Positions 23,710 through 33,051 of a DNA stretch of 64,000 nucleotides are shown here, one piece after another. The position numbers were made by a program, and so were the translations under genes. Numbering within the stretch: the first letter of the stretch is position 1; each line of letters begins with the position of its first letter. The stretch is from Frankineae bacterium MT45 (GTDB lineage: Bacteria; Actinomycetota; Actinomycetes; Mycobacteriales; Jatrophihabitantaceae): assembly GCA_900100325.1 (NCBI GenBank), contig LT629697.1, positions 186,001 to 250,000 of the forward strand, written 5' to 3'. The notes beneath the pieces were generated by a model. It ran no database searches and was not told where the DNA came from. It saw only the letters and a program-made list of their open reading frames with translations.

Positions 23710-25245
23710 ATGACCGATACCCACGTAAGCGACACGCTGGCGCCGGAGTCAGGCCCGACCGCCAAACTCAGCATGCCGACGATGGCCATGATGGTCGTCG
23801 GGTCGATGGTCGGCGCCGGCGTCTTCTCACTGCCGCGCCGGTTCGCGCAGGAGACGGGGGTCGCCGGGGCCCTCATCGCCTGGGTGGTGGCCGGGGCCGG
23901 CATGCTGATGCTCGCCTTCGTCTTCCAGACCCTCGCCGTGCGCAAACCCGAACTCGACGCCGGGGTCTACGCCTACGCCAAGGCCGGCTTCGGTGAGTAC
24001 CTCGGGTTCTTCTCCGCCTTCGGCTACTGGGCCAGCGCCTGCGTCGGCAACGTGACGTACTGGGTGCTGATCATGTCGACCGTCGGCGCGATCGCCCCGT
24101 CACTGGGTGACGGCGACACGGTGCTGGCGATCGTGCTCTCCTCGGTCGGGCTCTGGGCGTTCTTCCTCTTCATCAAGCAGGGGGTGAAGGAGGCGGCGGC
24201 GATCAACCGCATCGTCACCATCGCCAAACTGGTGCCGATCATCGTCTTCATCATCATCGCCCTCTTCTATCTGGATCCCCACGTCTTCGCGGAGAACTTC
24301 CGCGGGGCTGACTACGCCGGCTCACTCTTCAGCCAGGTTCGCGGCACCATGCTGGCCACCGTCTTCGTCTTTCTCGGCGTCGAGGGGGCGAGCGTCTACT
24401 CCCGGCACGCCAAGCGCCGGGCCGACGTTGGGCGGGCCACCATCCTCGGCTTCCTGAGCGTCTTCTCGATCTTCGCCTCGGTCACCGTCGTCTCCTACGG
24501 CCTGCTGCCGATGAGCGAGATCGCCAAGCTCCGCCAGCCGTCGATGGCCGGCGTGCTGGAGTCGGCCGTCGGCACCTGGGGCAAGGTCTTCGTGAGCGTC
24601 GGCCTGATCATCTCGGTTCTCGGCGCGTACCTGGCTTGGACGCTGATGGCGGCCGAGGTGCTCTACGTGGCCGCCAAGGACGAGGACATGCCACGCTTCC
24701 TGCGACGCTCGAGCGCCGCCGACGTGCCGGTGCCGGCGCTGATCATGACGACGCTGCTCAGCCAGTGCTTCCTGATCGTGACCTACTTCTCCGACGATGC
24801 TTTCAACTTCGCCCTCGATCTGACCAGCGCCCTGTCACTGATCCCGTTCCTGCTCGCCGCGGCCTACGCGCTGAAACTGGTGCTGACCCGCGAGACCTAC
24901 AGCGACGAGGTGACGGTTCCGGCCACCGTCGGCGGGGGTGGGAGTACAGCCCCACCGACGGTGGACGATTCAAGCGCTCCGCCGGGCGCCAGCGGGTACC
25001 GCCGGGACCTCATCGTCGGCCTATTAGCCACGTTTTACACGGCATTCCTCCTCTACGCGGCCGGACTCAAGTTCGTGCTGGTCTCGTTCATCATCTACGC
25101 GCCGGCCACCGTCCTCTTCGTGATGGCCCGCCGCGAGCAGGGCCGAACCCTCTTCTCCAGTCGCGAGCTGCTGATCTTCGCGGTCTCGATCATCGGGGCG
25201 GTGGTCGGCATCGTGGCGCTGGCCGCCGGCTGGATCGACGTCTAG
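23710..25245 (+). CDS. APC-family basic amino-acid/polyamine antiporter (arginine:ornithine type)
   Basis: A 511-residue transporter with about twelve membrane helices. MMVVGSMVGAGVFSLPRRFA is the unwound-helix GSxxGxG motif of the APC superfamily basic amino-acid/polyamine antiporter branch. ELDAGVYAYAKAGFGEYLGF is also conserved. It lies 54 bases before arginine deiminase, so exchange of arginine for ornithine or citrulline is likely (ArcD-like). A hydrophilic Gly/Ser/Thr/Pro-rich loop occurs near residue 410. GAGG lies 8 bases before the ATG. Substrate identity rests on context. Confidence 0.85.
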   Translation: MTDTHVSDTLAPESGPTAKLSMPTMAMMVVGSMVGAGVFSLPRRFAQETGVAGALIAWVVAGAGMLMLAFVFQTLAVRKPELDAGVYAYAKAGFGEYLGFFSAFGYWASACVGNVTYWVLIMSTVGAIAPSLGDGDTVLAIVLSSVGLWAFFLFIKQGVKEAAAINRIVTIAKLVPIIVFIIIALFYLDPHVFAENFRGADYAGSLFSQVRGTMLATVFVFLGVEGASVYSRHAKRRADVGRATILGFLSVFSIFASVTVVSYGLLPMSEIAKLRQPSMAGVLESAVGTWGKVFVSVGLIISVLGAYLAWTLMAAEVLYVAAKDEDMPRFLRRSSAADVPVPALIMTTLLSQCFLIVTYFSDDAFNFALDLTSALSLIPFLLAAAYALKLVLTRETYSDEVTVPATVGGGGSTAPPTVDDSSAPPGASGYRRDLIVGLLATFYTAFLLYAAGLKFVLVSFIIYAPATVLFVMARREQGRTLFSSRELLIFAVSIIGAVVGIVALAAGWIDV

Positions 25246-25299
25246 GAACTCATCCCATCTCGAACCAATTCACCGATCTTCACACCCAAAGGACTTCCC

Positions 25300-26562
25300 A
25301 TGACAAGTAGCGATACGCGCCCGTCGGCCTCCTACGGCGTCCACTCCGAGGTCGGACGTCTGCGCAAGGTACTGGTCTGCGCACCGGGGTTGGCGCACCG
25401 CCGCCTCACCCCGACCAACGCCGACGACCTGCTCTTCGACGACGTCATGTGGGTGGAGAACGCCCAGCGCGACCATGGCGATTTCGTCAACAAACTGACC
25501 ACCCGCGGCGTCGAGGTGGTCGAACTGCACGAGCTGCTGGCCGCCACTGTCGCCGACACCGCGGCTCGCGACTGGCTGCTGGATCGCAAGATCACACCCA
25601 ATGAGGTGGGTCTTGGACTGGTCGACGACACCCGGGCCTACCTGGAGACGCTCGCCCCGCGGCAGCTGGCCGAGTTCCTGATCGGCGGGCTGGCGACCTC
25701 CGACCTGCCCGAGGACTTCCGCAAGGACTACGTGTCCCTGGCCCGCGAATCGACCGGGGTACGCGAATATCTGATGCCACCGCTGCCGAACACGCTCTAC
25801 ACCCGGGACACCACGTGCTGGCTCTACGGCGGTGTCACACTGAACCCGCTGTACTGGCCGGCCCGCCACGACGAGACCCTGCTGATGAAGGCCATCTACC
25901 AGTTCCACCCGGACTTCGTCGGCTCCACCGTGTGGTGGGGCGACCCGGAGCAGGAGTGGGGGCAGGCCACCTTCGAGGGTGGCGACATCATGCCCGTCGG
26001 CAACGGCGTAGTGCTAATGGGCATGAGCGAGCGAACGTCTCGCCAGGCCATCACCCAGGTCGCCAACGCGCTCTTCCAGCAGGGTGGTGCGGATCAGGTG
26101 GTCGTCGCCGGCATGCCGAAGCTGCGCGCGGCCATGCATCTGGACACGGTATTCACCTTTGCCGATAGGGACATTGTCACGCTGTACCCGACAATCATGG
26201 ATGCGGTGCACACGTTCACCCTGCGTCCCGGCGGCGACTCCGGCGGCGTGCATGTCACCGATGAGGGCTCGGCCAAGTTCACCGACGTGGTGGCCAAGGC
26301 GCTCGGGCTGACGTCGCTGAACGTCCTCGAGACCGGTGGCGATGTCTACGCCTCGGAGCGGCAGCAGTGGGACAGCGGGAACAACGCGGTGGCGCTGGAG
26401 CCAGGCGTGGTCTTCACCTACGACCGGAACACCGTGACGAATACCCTGCTGCGCAAGGCCGGCGTCGAGGTGATCACGATCGTCGGGGCGGAGTTGGGGC
26501 GCGGGCGCGGCGGCGGTCACTGCATGACCTGCCCGATCATCCGCGAACCAGTTGGTTTCTGA
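25300..26562 (+). CDS. arcA: Arginine deiminase
   Basis: A 420-residue guanidino-modifying enzyme converting arginine to citrulline and ammonia. Motifs in order: [28 protein letters not shown] (active-site Glu/Asp), MHLDTVFTF (catalytic His) and GGHCMTCP with nucleophile Cys408. Length matches the family. AAAGGA precedes the ATG. It pairs with the antiporter upstream. No ornithine carbamoyltransferase or carbamate kinase lies nearby, so ATP generation by the full pathway cannot be concluded from this locus. It may serve acid tolerance or citrulline export. Confidence 0.96.
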   Translation: MTSSDTRPSASYGVHSEVGRLRKVLVCAPGLAHRRLTPTNADDLLFDDVMWVENAQRDHGDFVNKLTTRGVEVVELHELLAATVADTAARDWLLDRKITPNEVGLGLVDDTRAYLETLAPRQLAEFLIGGLATSDLPEDFRKDYVSLARESTGVREYLMPPLPNTLYTRDTTCWLYGGVTLNPLYWPARHDETLLMKAIYQFHPDFVGSTVWWGDPEQEWGQATFEGGDIMPVGNGVVLMGMSERTSRQAITQVANALFQQGGADQVVVAGMPKLRAAMHLDTVFTFADRDIVTLYPTIMDAVHTFTLRPGGDSGGVHVTDEGSAKFTDVVAKALGLTSLNVLETGGDVYASERQQWDSGNNAVALEPGVVFTYDRNTVTNTLLRKAGVEVITIVGAELGRGRGGGHCMTCPIIREPVGF

Positions 26563-26615
26563 CTCTGAATTCCTCATCGAATCGGGGAAGACCCGGGAAG
26601 CGAGCTGAGCTGTAG

Positions 26616-27971
26616 ATGCCAATCGGACGGCGGCCCATCGTGTCGGAGCGGGCCGCGATCGGCCGCGGCGCGCGCCAGCGGGTCAAGCGATCGGCGCTCG
26701 GTCCCTGGGACGCCACGCACCGCACCCAGGACGCGTTGGCGATCATCCAGGCTCAGGACGCGACCCGGCTGCAGTCGCTGATCCCGATCCGGCACGCCCG
26801 GATGGCCGTCTCACCCTGGACGTACTACCGGGGCGCGGCCGGGGTGATGGCCGCCGACCTCGCCGCGACGCCGCACAGTGGCCTGTCCGTGCAGCTCTGC
26901 GGCGACGCCCACGTGCTGAACTTCGGCCTCTGGGCCACGCCGGAGCGCAACCTGCTCTTCGACCTCCGCGACTTTGACGAGACGCTCCCCGGCCCCTTCG
27001 AGTGGGACGTCAAGCGGCTGGCCACCAGCATCGTCGTGCTGGCCCGCGACAACGAGCTACCGGAGACGACGGCCCGGGAGGCCGTCCTCGGGATGCTCGG
27101 CGCCTACCAGCGGGCGCTCGCGCGTTACGGCACCGCGCCGGAGCTGGCCGTCTGGTACGACCGCGTCGACGTCACCGAACTGCTGAGCTTCTTCGAGGTG
27201 GAGGATCGGGCTCGCCTCGACTCGTTCATCCAGAAGCAGGCGAACCGCCGCACCAGCACGGGCGCCTTCGACAAGCTGACCGAGCTCCACGACGGGTCCC
27301 GTCGAATCGTCGAGAGCCCGCCGTTCCGGGTCGCGATCGACGATGCCGTCCACCTGAAGACAGCCCGTCAGGTCATTGACTCCTACCGCGGATCACTGCA
27401 ACCGCACCTGTGGCACCTGCTCAACCGCTTCTCCTACGTCGACGTGGTCCGTCAGATCGTGGGGGTCGGCAGCGTCGGAATGCAGGTGTACCTGGTCCTG
27501 CTGGACGGGCGCGGCGGGGACGACGATCCGCTCTTCCTGCAGCTGAAGCAGGCCGGGCCGTCGGTCTACGAGCAGTACCTCAGTCCAAGTGAGACGACCA
27601 ACCATGGGCAGCGGGTGGTGAACGGGAAGCGTCTGCTGCAGACGGCCACCGACATCTTCGCCGGTTGGGCCACCGCCGGCGGCTTCGACTTCTACGTACG
27701 CCAGTTCCGTGACATGAAGGTGATCCCGGACAGTCGGCGTATCGCCCCCCGGATCACGCAGTTCGCTACCGCGTGCGGTGAGGTGCTGGCCCGGGCCCAC
27801 GCCCGCAGCGGTGACGCGCTCGCGATCAGCTCGTACGTCGGCCGCAGTGACACTTTCGCCAAGGCGTTGCTGGCCTTCGCGACGAGCTACGCCGACCAGA
27901 ACGCAGCTGATCATGCCCAGTTGCGGGGCGCCATCGCCGACGGCCGGCTGGAGAGTGCGCTTGTCTTCTGA
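26616..27971 (+). CDS. DUF2252-family protein
   Basis: A 451-residue member of DUF2252 (COG4320). Conserved blocks: RMAVSPWTYYRGAAGVMAADLA, LCGDAHVLNFG, FDLRDFDETLPGPFEWDVKRLA, then LQLKQAGPSVYEQY and HGQRVVNGKRLLQTATDIFAGW. The GDAHxxNFG and DFDE segments recall the catalytic and metal loops of aminoglycoside-phosphotransferase/kinase folds, so a kinase-like activity is plausible but unproven. It overlaps the next gene's start, suggesting joint expression. The start is uncertain: a GTG at 26640 would shorten it by 8 residues. Confidence 0.85.
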   Translation: MPIGRRPIVSERAAIGRGARQRVKRSALGPWDATHRTQDALAIIQAQDATRLQSLIPIRHARMAVSPWTYYRGAAGVMAADLAATPHSGLSVQLCGDAHVLNFGLWATPERNLLFDLRDFDETLPGPFEWDVKRLATSIVVLARDNELPETTAREAVLGMLGAYQRALARYGTAPELAVWYDRVDVTELLSFFEVEDRARLDSFIQKQANRRTSTGAFDKLTELHDGSRRIVESPPFRVAIDDAVHLKTARQVIDSYRGSLQPHLWHLLNRFSYVDVVRQIVGVGSVGMQVYLVLLDGRGGDDDPLFLQLKQAGPSVYEQYLSPSETTNHGQRVVNGKRLLQTATDIFAGWATAGGFDFYVRQFRDMKVIPDSRRIAPRITQFATACGEVLARAHARSGDALAISSYVGRSDTFAKALLAFATSYADQNAADHAQLRGAIADGRLESALVF

Positions 27972-29034
27972 GACGGCGGCGGCGGGCGAGAAGCGGACTC
28001 GCCCGCGCTGGCGTACGGTGCTCGGCGCCGTCGTGAAGTACCTCATCTATCTCCTCTTCCTGTTCCTCTTCGTCCAGTTCGTGCGTCATATCGACTGGCA
28101 TCAGGTCTGGGCGGCGATCGGCGAGTTGACGATCTGGGAGGTACTCCTGCTGCTCGTGCTGGTCGGGATCCGGCAGGTCTGCAGCGCCCTCCCGCTGATC
28201 TGGCTGATCCCCGGTCTCGGGCTGCGCCGCTCGCTCGCCAACGACATGGCGGGCTTCATGGTCTCGGTGGTGGCACCGAACCCGGCCGACGTCTTCCTGC
28301 GTCAGCGGATGCTCGACTCCTGGGGCATCGACACGTCGCTGGGGATCGCCGGCATCATCGTCAACTCGCTCTTCTACTACGTCGCCCGCTTCACCGCGCC
28401 GATCCTCGGACTGCTGCTCTACATCTCCTTCTACGAAGAGAACGGCGCGTACACGGCCGCCGCTATCTCGGGGGCAGTGGTGGTGGCCGTCCTGCTGGTC
28501 GGACTGGTGATCGCGGCCAAGGGGCGGCGGATCGCGCTGGCCCTCGGCACCCGGGCCGGCGAGCTGGCCCGTCGGTCCGGGGCGAAGAAGGTCGACCCCC
28601 AGGCCTGGGGCGGGAGTTTCGCCGACTTCCAGAAGGCGGCGTCGACGCGACTCGTGCGGGCCAGCATCCCGTCGGCCGGAGCGCTGCTGCTGCAACTCGC
28701 CACGGACGCGGCGATCCTGGTCGTCTGCATCCGGTCGGTCGGCATCACCAGCGCCGAGCTCAGCCTGGTGGCGATCGTCGCCGCCTACCTCTGCGTCTAC
28801 CCGATCACGGCACTGCCGCTCGTCGGGCTGGGTGTGCTCGATGCGGCACTCATCGCCCTCCTCGCCGACCACGACCCCGGTGACACGTCCCGGCTCGTCG
28901 CCGCCCTGGTGGTCTTCCGGGTGATGACGCTCCTCGTCCCGATCGGGCTCGGGGTGGCAACGCTGCTGCACTGGCGGGCTCGCAGCGTTCTGACGCCCCG
29001 AAACGAAGGGACGTCACCTACCGCGCGCGACTAG
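27955..29034 (+). CDS. UPF0104/AglD-like membrane protein (lysylphosphatidylglycerol synthase TM family)
   Basis: From the GTG at 27955 the protein has 359 residues and about eight membrane helices, starting VLGAVVKYLIYLLFLFLFVQ. It belongs to the PF03706 family (MprF transmembrane domain/AglD), with FMVSVVAPNPADVFLRQRML in family register. Members are flippases or carriers for modified lipids. The frame is open back to 27778, but the earlier part overlaps DUF2252 coding sequence. The overlap is 17 bases (or 11 if the TTG at 27961 is used), so translation is probably coupled. The partnership is unexplained. Confidence 0.8.
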   Translation: MRLSSETAAAGEKRTRPRWRTVLGAVVKYLIYLLFLFLFVQFVRHIDWHQVWAAIGELTIWEVLLLLVLVGIRQVCSALPLIWLIPGLGLRRSLANDMAGFMVSVVAPNPADVFLRQRMLDSWGIDTSLGIAGIIVNSLFYYVARFTAPILGLLLYISFYEENGAYTAAAISGAVVVAVLLVGLVIAAKGRRIALALGTRAGELARRSGAKKVDPQAWGGSFADFQKAASTRLVRASIPSAGALLLQLATDAAILVVCIRSVGITSAELSLVAIVAAYLCVYPITALPLVGLGVLDAALIALLADHDPGDTSRLVAALVVFRVMTLLVPIGLGVATLLHWRARSVLTPRNEGTSPTARD

Positions 29035-29047
29035 TCACCCGCAGAGA

Positions 29048-30220
29048 ATGATCCGCTGGGACGCCGACGGAGAGAGTCTGTGGACTGTGACCTCACCGTC
29101 GACATCGAACGGTCCCGCGCAACCGGCCCCCGCCAACCGGCCGCCGGCCAGCCGCAGCTACCTCTACGTCGTCGCCGCGGCCGTGGTCGCGATCGTCGGC
29201 GGGGTCATCGGCGGGGTGGTCGTGCACCTCAACAGCAAGACCTCCAGCTCGGCCGTCCTCATCGGCACCCGCGCCACCGGGTGCCCCGCGGTGGCCGTCG
29301 CCGATGCCGTGCTCCCCACCGTCGTCACGCTTTCGGTGCGCACCAGCACCGGATCGGGTAGCGGCAGCGGCGAGGTCATCCGCAGCGACGGGTACATCCT
29401 CACCAACGACCACGTCATCTCCGCCGCCGCCACGTCCGGAGTCATCGACGTGCTCTTCAGCAGCGGCCACACCGAGCGGGCCACGCTGGTCGGTCGGTCG
29501 ATCGCCCTGGACCTGGCGGTGATCAAGGTGTCGGCCGACACGAGCCTGCCGACGATCGCCATCGGCGACTCCAATGAGCTGCAGGTCGGCCAGCCGGTGG
29601 TCGCGCTGGGTGCGCCGCTGGGGCTGGACGGCAGCGTCAGCGCGGGGATCGTCAGCGCGCTCGGGCGCGACGTCTCGGTTCCGGCCGACCAGGGGCAGAC
29701 GGCCGTGCTGACCGGGGCCATCCAGACGGACGCCGCGATCAACCCGGGGAACTCCGGGGGTGCGCTGGTCGACTGCGCCGGCCGGCTCGTCGGAGTGAAC
29801 ACGGCCATCGCTACCGTCCCCGGCGGCTCCGGGCAGAGCGACAGCAGCGGCAGCGTGGGTATCGGCTTCGCCATCCCGGTCAACCTGGCGAAGCTGGTGG
29901 CCGATCAACTGATCAGCGGTGGCCAGTTCAACCCGCCGTTCATGGGTGTCTCGACCGCCCCGATACCCGACGCGGTGGCCCAGCGCTTCGGGACCGCGGA
30001 CGGCCTCTACGTCCAGGCTGTCACTTCGGGTGGGCCGGCCGAGAAGGCGGGGCTGCAGCCCGGCGACATCATCACCAGCGTCAACGGACGCTCCACGACG
30101 ACGGCGAATGGAATCTTCCTGGCCCTGGTCAAGGCGAAGCCCGGCGACCAGGTCCCGGTCGAGTACGAGCGCAACGGGACGAAGGCCAGCACCACCGTCA
30201 CAGTCACGGCCCGGCCGTAG
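29048..30220 (+). CDS. HtrA/DegP-like membrane-anchored serine protease with PDZ domain
   Basis: A 390-residue S1C protease. A signal anchor (about 39–60) exposes a trypsin-like domain with catalytic His122 (TNDHVI), Asp155 (LDLAV) and Ser236 (GNSGG). A PDZ domain follows (about 285–385, GLYVQAVTSGGPAEKAGLQPGDIITSVNG split across the carboxylate-binding loop). Such proteases degrade misfolded envelope proteins, as mycobacterial PepD/HtrA does. A GTG at 29087 with GGAGAGAG upstream is an alternative start removing 13 residues. It is followed 31 bases later by the MarC-like gene. Confidence 0.93.
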   Translation: MIRWDADGESLWTVTSPSTSNGPAQPAPANRPPASRSYLYVVAAAVVAIVGGVIGGVVVHLNSKTSSSAVLIGTRATGCPAVAVADAVLPTVVTLSVRTSTGSGSGSGEVIRSDGYILTNDHVISAAATSGVIDVLFSSGHTERATLVGRSIALDLAVIKVSADTSLPTIAIGDSNELQVGQPVVALGAPLGLDGSVSAGIVSALGRDVSVPADQGQTAVLTGAIQTDAAINPGNSGGALVDCAGRLVGVNTAIATVPGGSGQSDSSGSVGIGFAIPVNLAKLVADQLISGGQFNPPFMGVSTAPIPDAVAQRFGTADGLYVQAVTSGGPAEKAGLQPGDIITSVNGRSTTTANGIFLALVKAKPGDQVPVEYERNGTKASTTVTVTARP

Positions 30221-30251
30221 CTTTTGCCGTGCGTGGCAGAGAGGCACCGAT

Positions 30252-30935
30252 GTGAGCAGTTCTGGCAGCTTCGCCGTCGACGATGCTGTCGTCCTCTTCA
30301 TCACCCTTGTCGCGCTCTACAGCCCGGCGGCGGCGCTCTCCTCCTACCTGCCGATCATCGCCCGGTTCAACGCCAAGGATCAGTTCCGGCTGGCCGTCTC
30401 GCTCTTCATCAACGTGCTGGCGATCTCCCTCACGGCCATCTGGATCGGCGAGTTACTGCTGGAGAAGGTCCTCGGGCTCTCGACCGACTCGCTCGTGGTT
30501 ACCGGGGGTATTGCCCTTATCTTTGAGGGCATTCATCTGATGACCGGCCCTGAGGATCAGTTCATCGTCAAGGAACCGGAGCCGGGCGCTGCGACGGAGG
30601 GGCCGGTCGAGGGGAGCTGGCGTTCGGTCGCGTTCATGCCGATCACGTTTCCGTTGACGATCGGCGGGACGACGTTCGGGATCCTGGTGGCGTTCCGGGC
30701 CGACGTCGGGAGCGTCCATGGTGCGGTCGGGCTGAGCGTCGCGGCTGCGCTGTACGCACTCGTCACCGGAGTCACCATCTACGCGGCCGGGCACGTGGCT
30801 CGGCGGGCCTCGCAGAAGGCGCAGATCGTCCTCGGCCGGCTGGCGGGAATCCTGCTGACGGCGATCGCGGTGACCCTGCTGATCAGTGGGGGCACCCGAA
30901 TGGTGCACAGCGTGCTCCAGTCCCTGGCCCACTGA
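30252..30935 (+). CDS. MarC-like integral membrane protein
   Basis: From the GTG at 30252 the protein has 227 residues and six hydrophobic helices. FITLVALYSPAAALSSYLPII, VVTGGIALIFEGIHLM and AFMPITFPLTIGGTTF match the layout of the MarC/UPF0056 family (usually about 200–220 residues), although the first motif normally reads FxxxxPxG. AGAGAGG lies 7 bases before GTG. The frame is open further upstream within the protease gene, but that is not coding here. Function of the family is unknown; earlier links to multidrug resistance were not upheld. Confidence 0.68.
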   Translation: MSSSGSFAVDDAVVLFITLVALYSPAAALSSYLPIIARFNAKDQFRLAVSLFINVLAISLTAIWIGELLLEKVLGLSTDSLVVTGGIALIFEGIHLMTGPEDQFIVKEPEPGAATEGPVEGSWRSVAFMPITFPLTIGGTTFGILVAFRADVGSVHGAVGLSVAAALYALVTGVTIYAAGHVARRASQKAQIVLGRLAGILLTAIAVTLLISGGTRMVHSVLQSLAH

Positions 30936-31003
30936 CTCTCGCACCGCGACGTCCTTCAGGTCAGCTGTCTAGCCGACCGTTGGACCGCCGGCGACTACCG
31001 GCC

Positions 31004-31234
31004 TTATTTTCGACCGCGTTTCCCGCCTCGGAGCGTTGAGATTGCGATGAGCCCGCATGCGACAGCAAGTACGGCCCAGACGACCCACAGGCCACCGTTG
31101 CGATACTGAATCGCCGCCTGAACTCCCGCGCTCGCCGCCATGAAGAGGTCGAGGCTCGCCGAGATTCGCGGACGATTGAGGAGGCGCGTAATCGGCATCT
31201 CGTCGCGGTCGGCGGGTTTTGAGTGCTCGCTCAT
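31004..31234 (-). CDS. Small membrane protein of unknown function
   Basis: From the ATG at 31234 the product has 76 residues. It has a hydrophilic N-terminus (MSEHSKPADRDEMPITRLLNRPRI), two hydrophobic segments and a basic tail (RGGKRGRK) that should face the cytoplasm. Its ATG overlaps the TGA of the upstream gene (ATGA), so translation is coupled. I do not recognise a family. Confidence 0.6.
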   Translation of the reverse strand: MSEHSKPADRDEMPITRLLNRPRISASLDLFMAASAGVQAAIQYRNGGLWVVWAVLAVACGLIAISTLRGGKRGRK

Positions 31235-31809
31235 GCGTAGACCCAGAACGGCCATCCGGCGGGCGCCGGACCCCAGCGCGGGTCAGGCATCCAACCGGCC
31301 GGTGGTGTCCAACCAACTGGCGGAGGGGGCCAGTTCGGTGGCGGATTGAAACGAACCAGTGGTGCGGGCCGGCCACGCCGGGGCTGCAGCAGCTGGCATC
31401 GCTGCGCGTAGCCCACAACGAAACCGACGTAGACGAACATCAAAAGCGTGGTGAACGTGCCAACGTAGTGAACGAACGGATTCAGCAACATGATAAGCAG
31501 CCAGCTCGCCGTACCGACTCCGAGCACCGTGAGATGAAGCCCCCGGCGGCGGCTCGACCGGTATCGCGCGACGATGTTCGGCAGAAACAACAGCTCCGGC
31601 CGAAGGTAGGCAATCGTCGTCGCCGCCGTGTAACAGAGGCCGAACGCGATGAGCGCGACGGCATCCCCCGGCGGAGAAGGTTCGGTCAGCACGAGAGCCG
31701 CAAGACTACACACCACTGTCGTCGCGAGAAGCGCTCGGCGGCGGCGCTTCACCCGGGCCGGTGAGAGCGGCAACTGAGGGCGACTCGCGTCGGCCGGCTG
31801 GTTGAACAT
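31231..31809 (-). CDS. Four-helix membrane protein with PxGW-rich C-terminus
   Basis: From the ATG at 31809 the protein has 192 residues with four hydrophobic helices. Its Pro/Trp-rich cytoplasmic tail contains PPAGWMPDPRWGPAPAGW. Such tails, akin to DUF2510-type GWxPDP motifs, occur on many actinobacterial membrane proteins, with unknown binding partners. TACGAT lies 6 bases before the ATG, predicting a leaderless mRNA. It is coupled to the 76-residue gene by an ATGA overlap. Confidence 0.7.
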   Translation of the reverse strand: MFNQPADASRPQLPLSPARVKRRRRALLATTVVCSLAALVLTEPSPPGDAVALIAFGLCYTAATTIAYLRPELLFLPNIVARYRSSRRRGLHLTVLGVGTASWLLIMLLNPFVHYVGTFTTLLMFVYVGFVVGYAQRCQLLQPRRGRPAPLVRFNPPPNWPPPPVGWTPPAGWMPDPRWGPAPAGWPFWVYA

Positions 31810-31815
31810 CGGCAG

Positions 31816-31821
31816 ATCGTA
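31816..31821 (-). promoter_or_regulatory. -10 element of the PxGW membrane protein gene (leaderless)
   Basis: TACGAT on the minus strand is 6 bases before the ATG at 31809. Confidence 0.55.
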
Positions 31822-31865
31822 CCCAACGTCCGGGGCGCTCGCGCGGCGCGCGAAGCCTGCGATTT

Positions 31866-32444
31866 TCAGCCAGAAGTCGGCAACTTGCGGGTGTTGCAGC
31901 CCTTCATGTGATCGTCGACCACCCCGACCGCTTGCAAGTAGGAGTAGACGATCGTCGAGCCTACGAATTTGAAGCCGCGCTTCTTGAGGTCCTTGCTGAG
32001 CTGGTCTGAGAGCGCGGTCGTTGCCGGCACCGAGGCACCGGCCGCTGGGGCGTTGACGATCGGCCGCCCATCCACCCATCCCCAGAGATAGTTGCTGAAA
32101 CTGCCGTGCTCACCCTGCACGGCGGCGAAGGCCTCGGCGTTCGTCACCAGCGAGCCCACCTTCCCGCGATGGCGGATGATCCCCGGATCGAGCAGGAGCT
32201 CGGCGAGACGCTCCTGGCTGTAGCCGGCGATCACCGACGGCTCGAAGTCGTCGAGGACCTCGCGGTAACGCGCTCGCTTGTAGAGCACGGTGGCCCAGGA
32301 GAGCCCGGCCTGCGCGCCCTCCAGCGTCAGAAATTCGAAGAGGTAGCGCTCGTCGTGGGACGGCACGCCCCACTCCTCATCGTGGTAGGCCCGCATGAGA
32401 TCAGAGCCCTCAGCCCATGCGCATCGCGTCAGCTTGGCCGTCAT
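31866..32444 (-). CDS. tag: DNA-3-methyladenine glycosylase I
   Basis: A 192-residue Tag glycosylase. RCAWAEGSDLMRAYHDEEWG and LFEFLTLEGAQAGLSWATVLYKR are the family's substrate pocket. The Zn site uses Cys near the N-terminus plus the late His and Cys of DDHMKGC. It removes 3-methyladenine from alkylated DNA, giving abasic sites that endonuclease IV could process. TAGCGT lies 7 bases before the ATG with no Shine–Dalgarno sequence, so a leaderless transcript is likely. Confidence 0.96.
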   Translation of the reverse strand: MTAKLTRCAWAEGSDLMRAYHDEEWGVPSHDERYLFEFLTLEGAQAGLSWATVLYKRARYREVLDDFEPSVIAGYSQERLAELLLDPGIIRHRGKVGSLVTNAEAFAAVQGEHGSFSNYLWGWVDGRPIVNAPAAGASVPATTALSDQLSKDLKKRGFKFVGSTIVYSYLQAVGVVDDHMKGCNTRKLPTSG

Positions 32445-32451
32445 GGCGGCA

Positions 32452-32457
32452 ACGCTA
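32452..32457 (-). promoter_or_regulatory. -10 element of tag (leaderless)
   Basis: TAGCGT on the minus strand is 7 bases before the ATG at 32444. Confidence 0.55.
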
Positions 32458-32625
32458 ACCCAGCGGTATGACAGGCGAGGGACAGCTGGATCAGGCGCCC
32501 GAACATCGGATCACCGGCGGCGCCAGCACCCCCTTCCGGTTCGCTCCCCGGTTGGCTAGGTTTGAACCAGCCTAGATGTGAGTCAGCTAACAGCCAGTTA
32601 ACGGTGCACAACAGTGGAGGCGGCA

Positions 32626-33051
32626 ATGAAGATCTCGGACATTCTGCGGTACAAGGGCTCCAATGTGGTGACGATCGAGCCCGGGTCGGACGTCCGGACG
32701 CTGCTGAGTGCATTGGCCGAACACAACGTGGGCGCCCTCGTCGTGAGCGTCGAGAACCGCGTCGTCGGAGTCGTCTCCGAGCGGGACCTCGTCCGCAAGC
32801 TCAACACGATGCAGGGTGAACTGCTGCAGGCCCACGTCGAAGACATCATGACCGCGAACGTCATCAGTTGCGGCAGCGACGACGCCCTGGACGAGGTGGC
32901 CCAGACGATGACTGAGCGCCGCATCCGGCACATGCCGGTGATCGACGATGGGGCACTGGTCGGCATCGTCACGATCGGTGACGTGGTGCTCAACCGCAGC
33001 CGCGAGCTCGAGCAGCAGCGCCGCGACCTGGAGCAGTACATCACCGGCTAG
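32626..33051 (+). CDS. Tandem CBS-domain protein
   Basis: From the ATG at 32626 (GGAGG 5 bases upstream) the protein has 141 residues made of two CBS motifs: ILRYKGSNVVTIEPGSDVR to VVGVVSERDLVRKL, then VEDIMTANVISC to LVGIVTIGDVV. Such stand-alone pairs bind adenosine nucleotides and act as energy or redox sensors. The C-terminal helix (RELEQQRRDLEQYI) resembles that of the plant and bacterial CBSX-like proteins. The partner is unknown. Confidence 0.92.
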   Translation: MKISDILRYKGSNVVTIEPGSDVRTLLSALAEHNVGALVVSVENRVVGVVSERDLVRKLNTMQGELLQAHVEDIMTANVISCGSDDALDEVAQTMTERRIRHMPVIDDGALVGIVTIGDVVLNRSRELEQQRRDLEQYITG

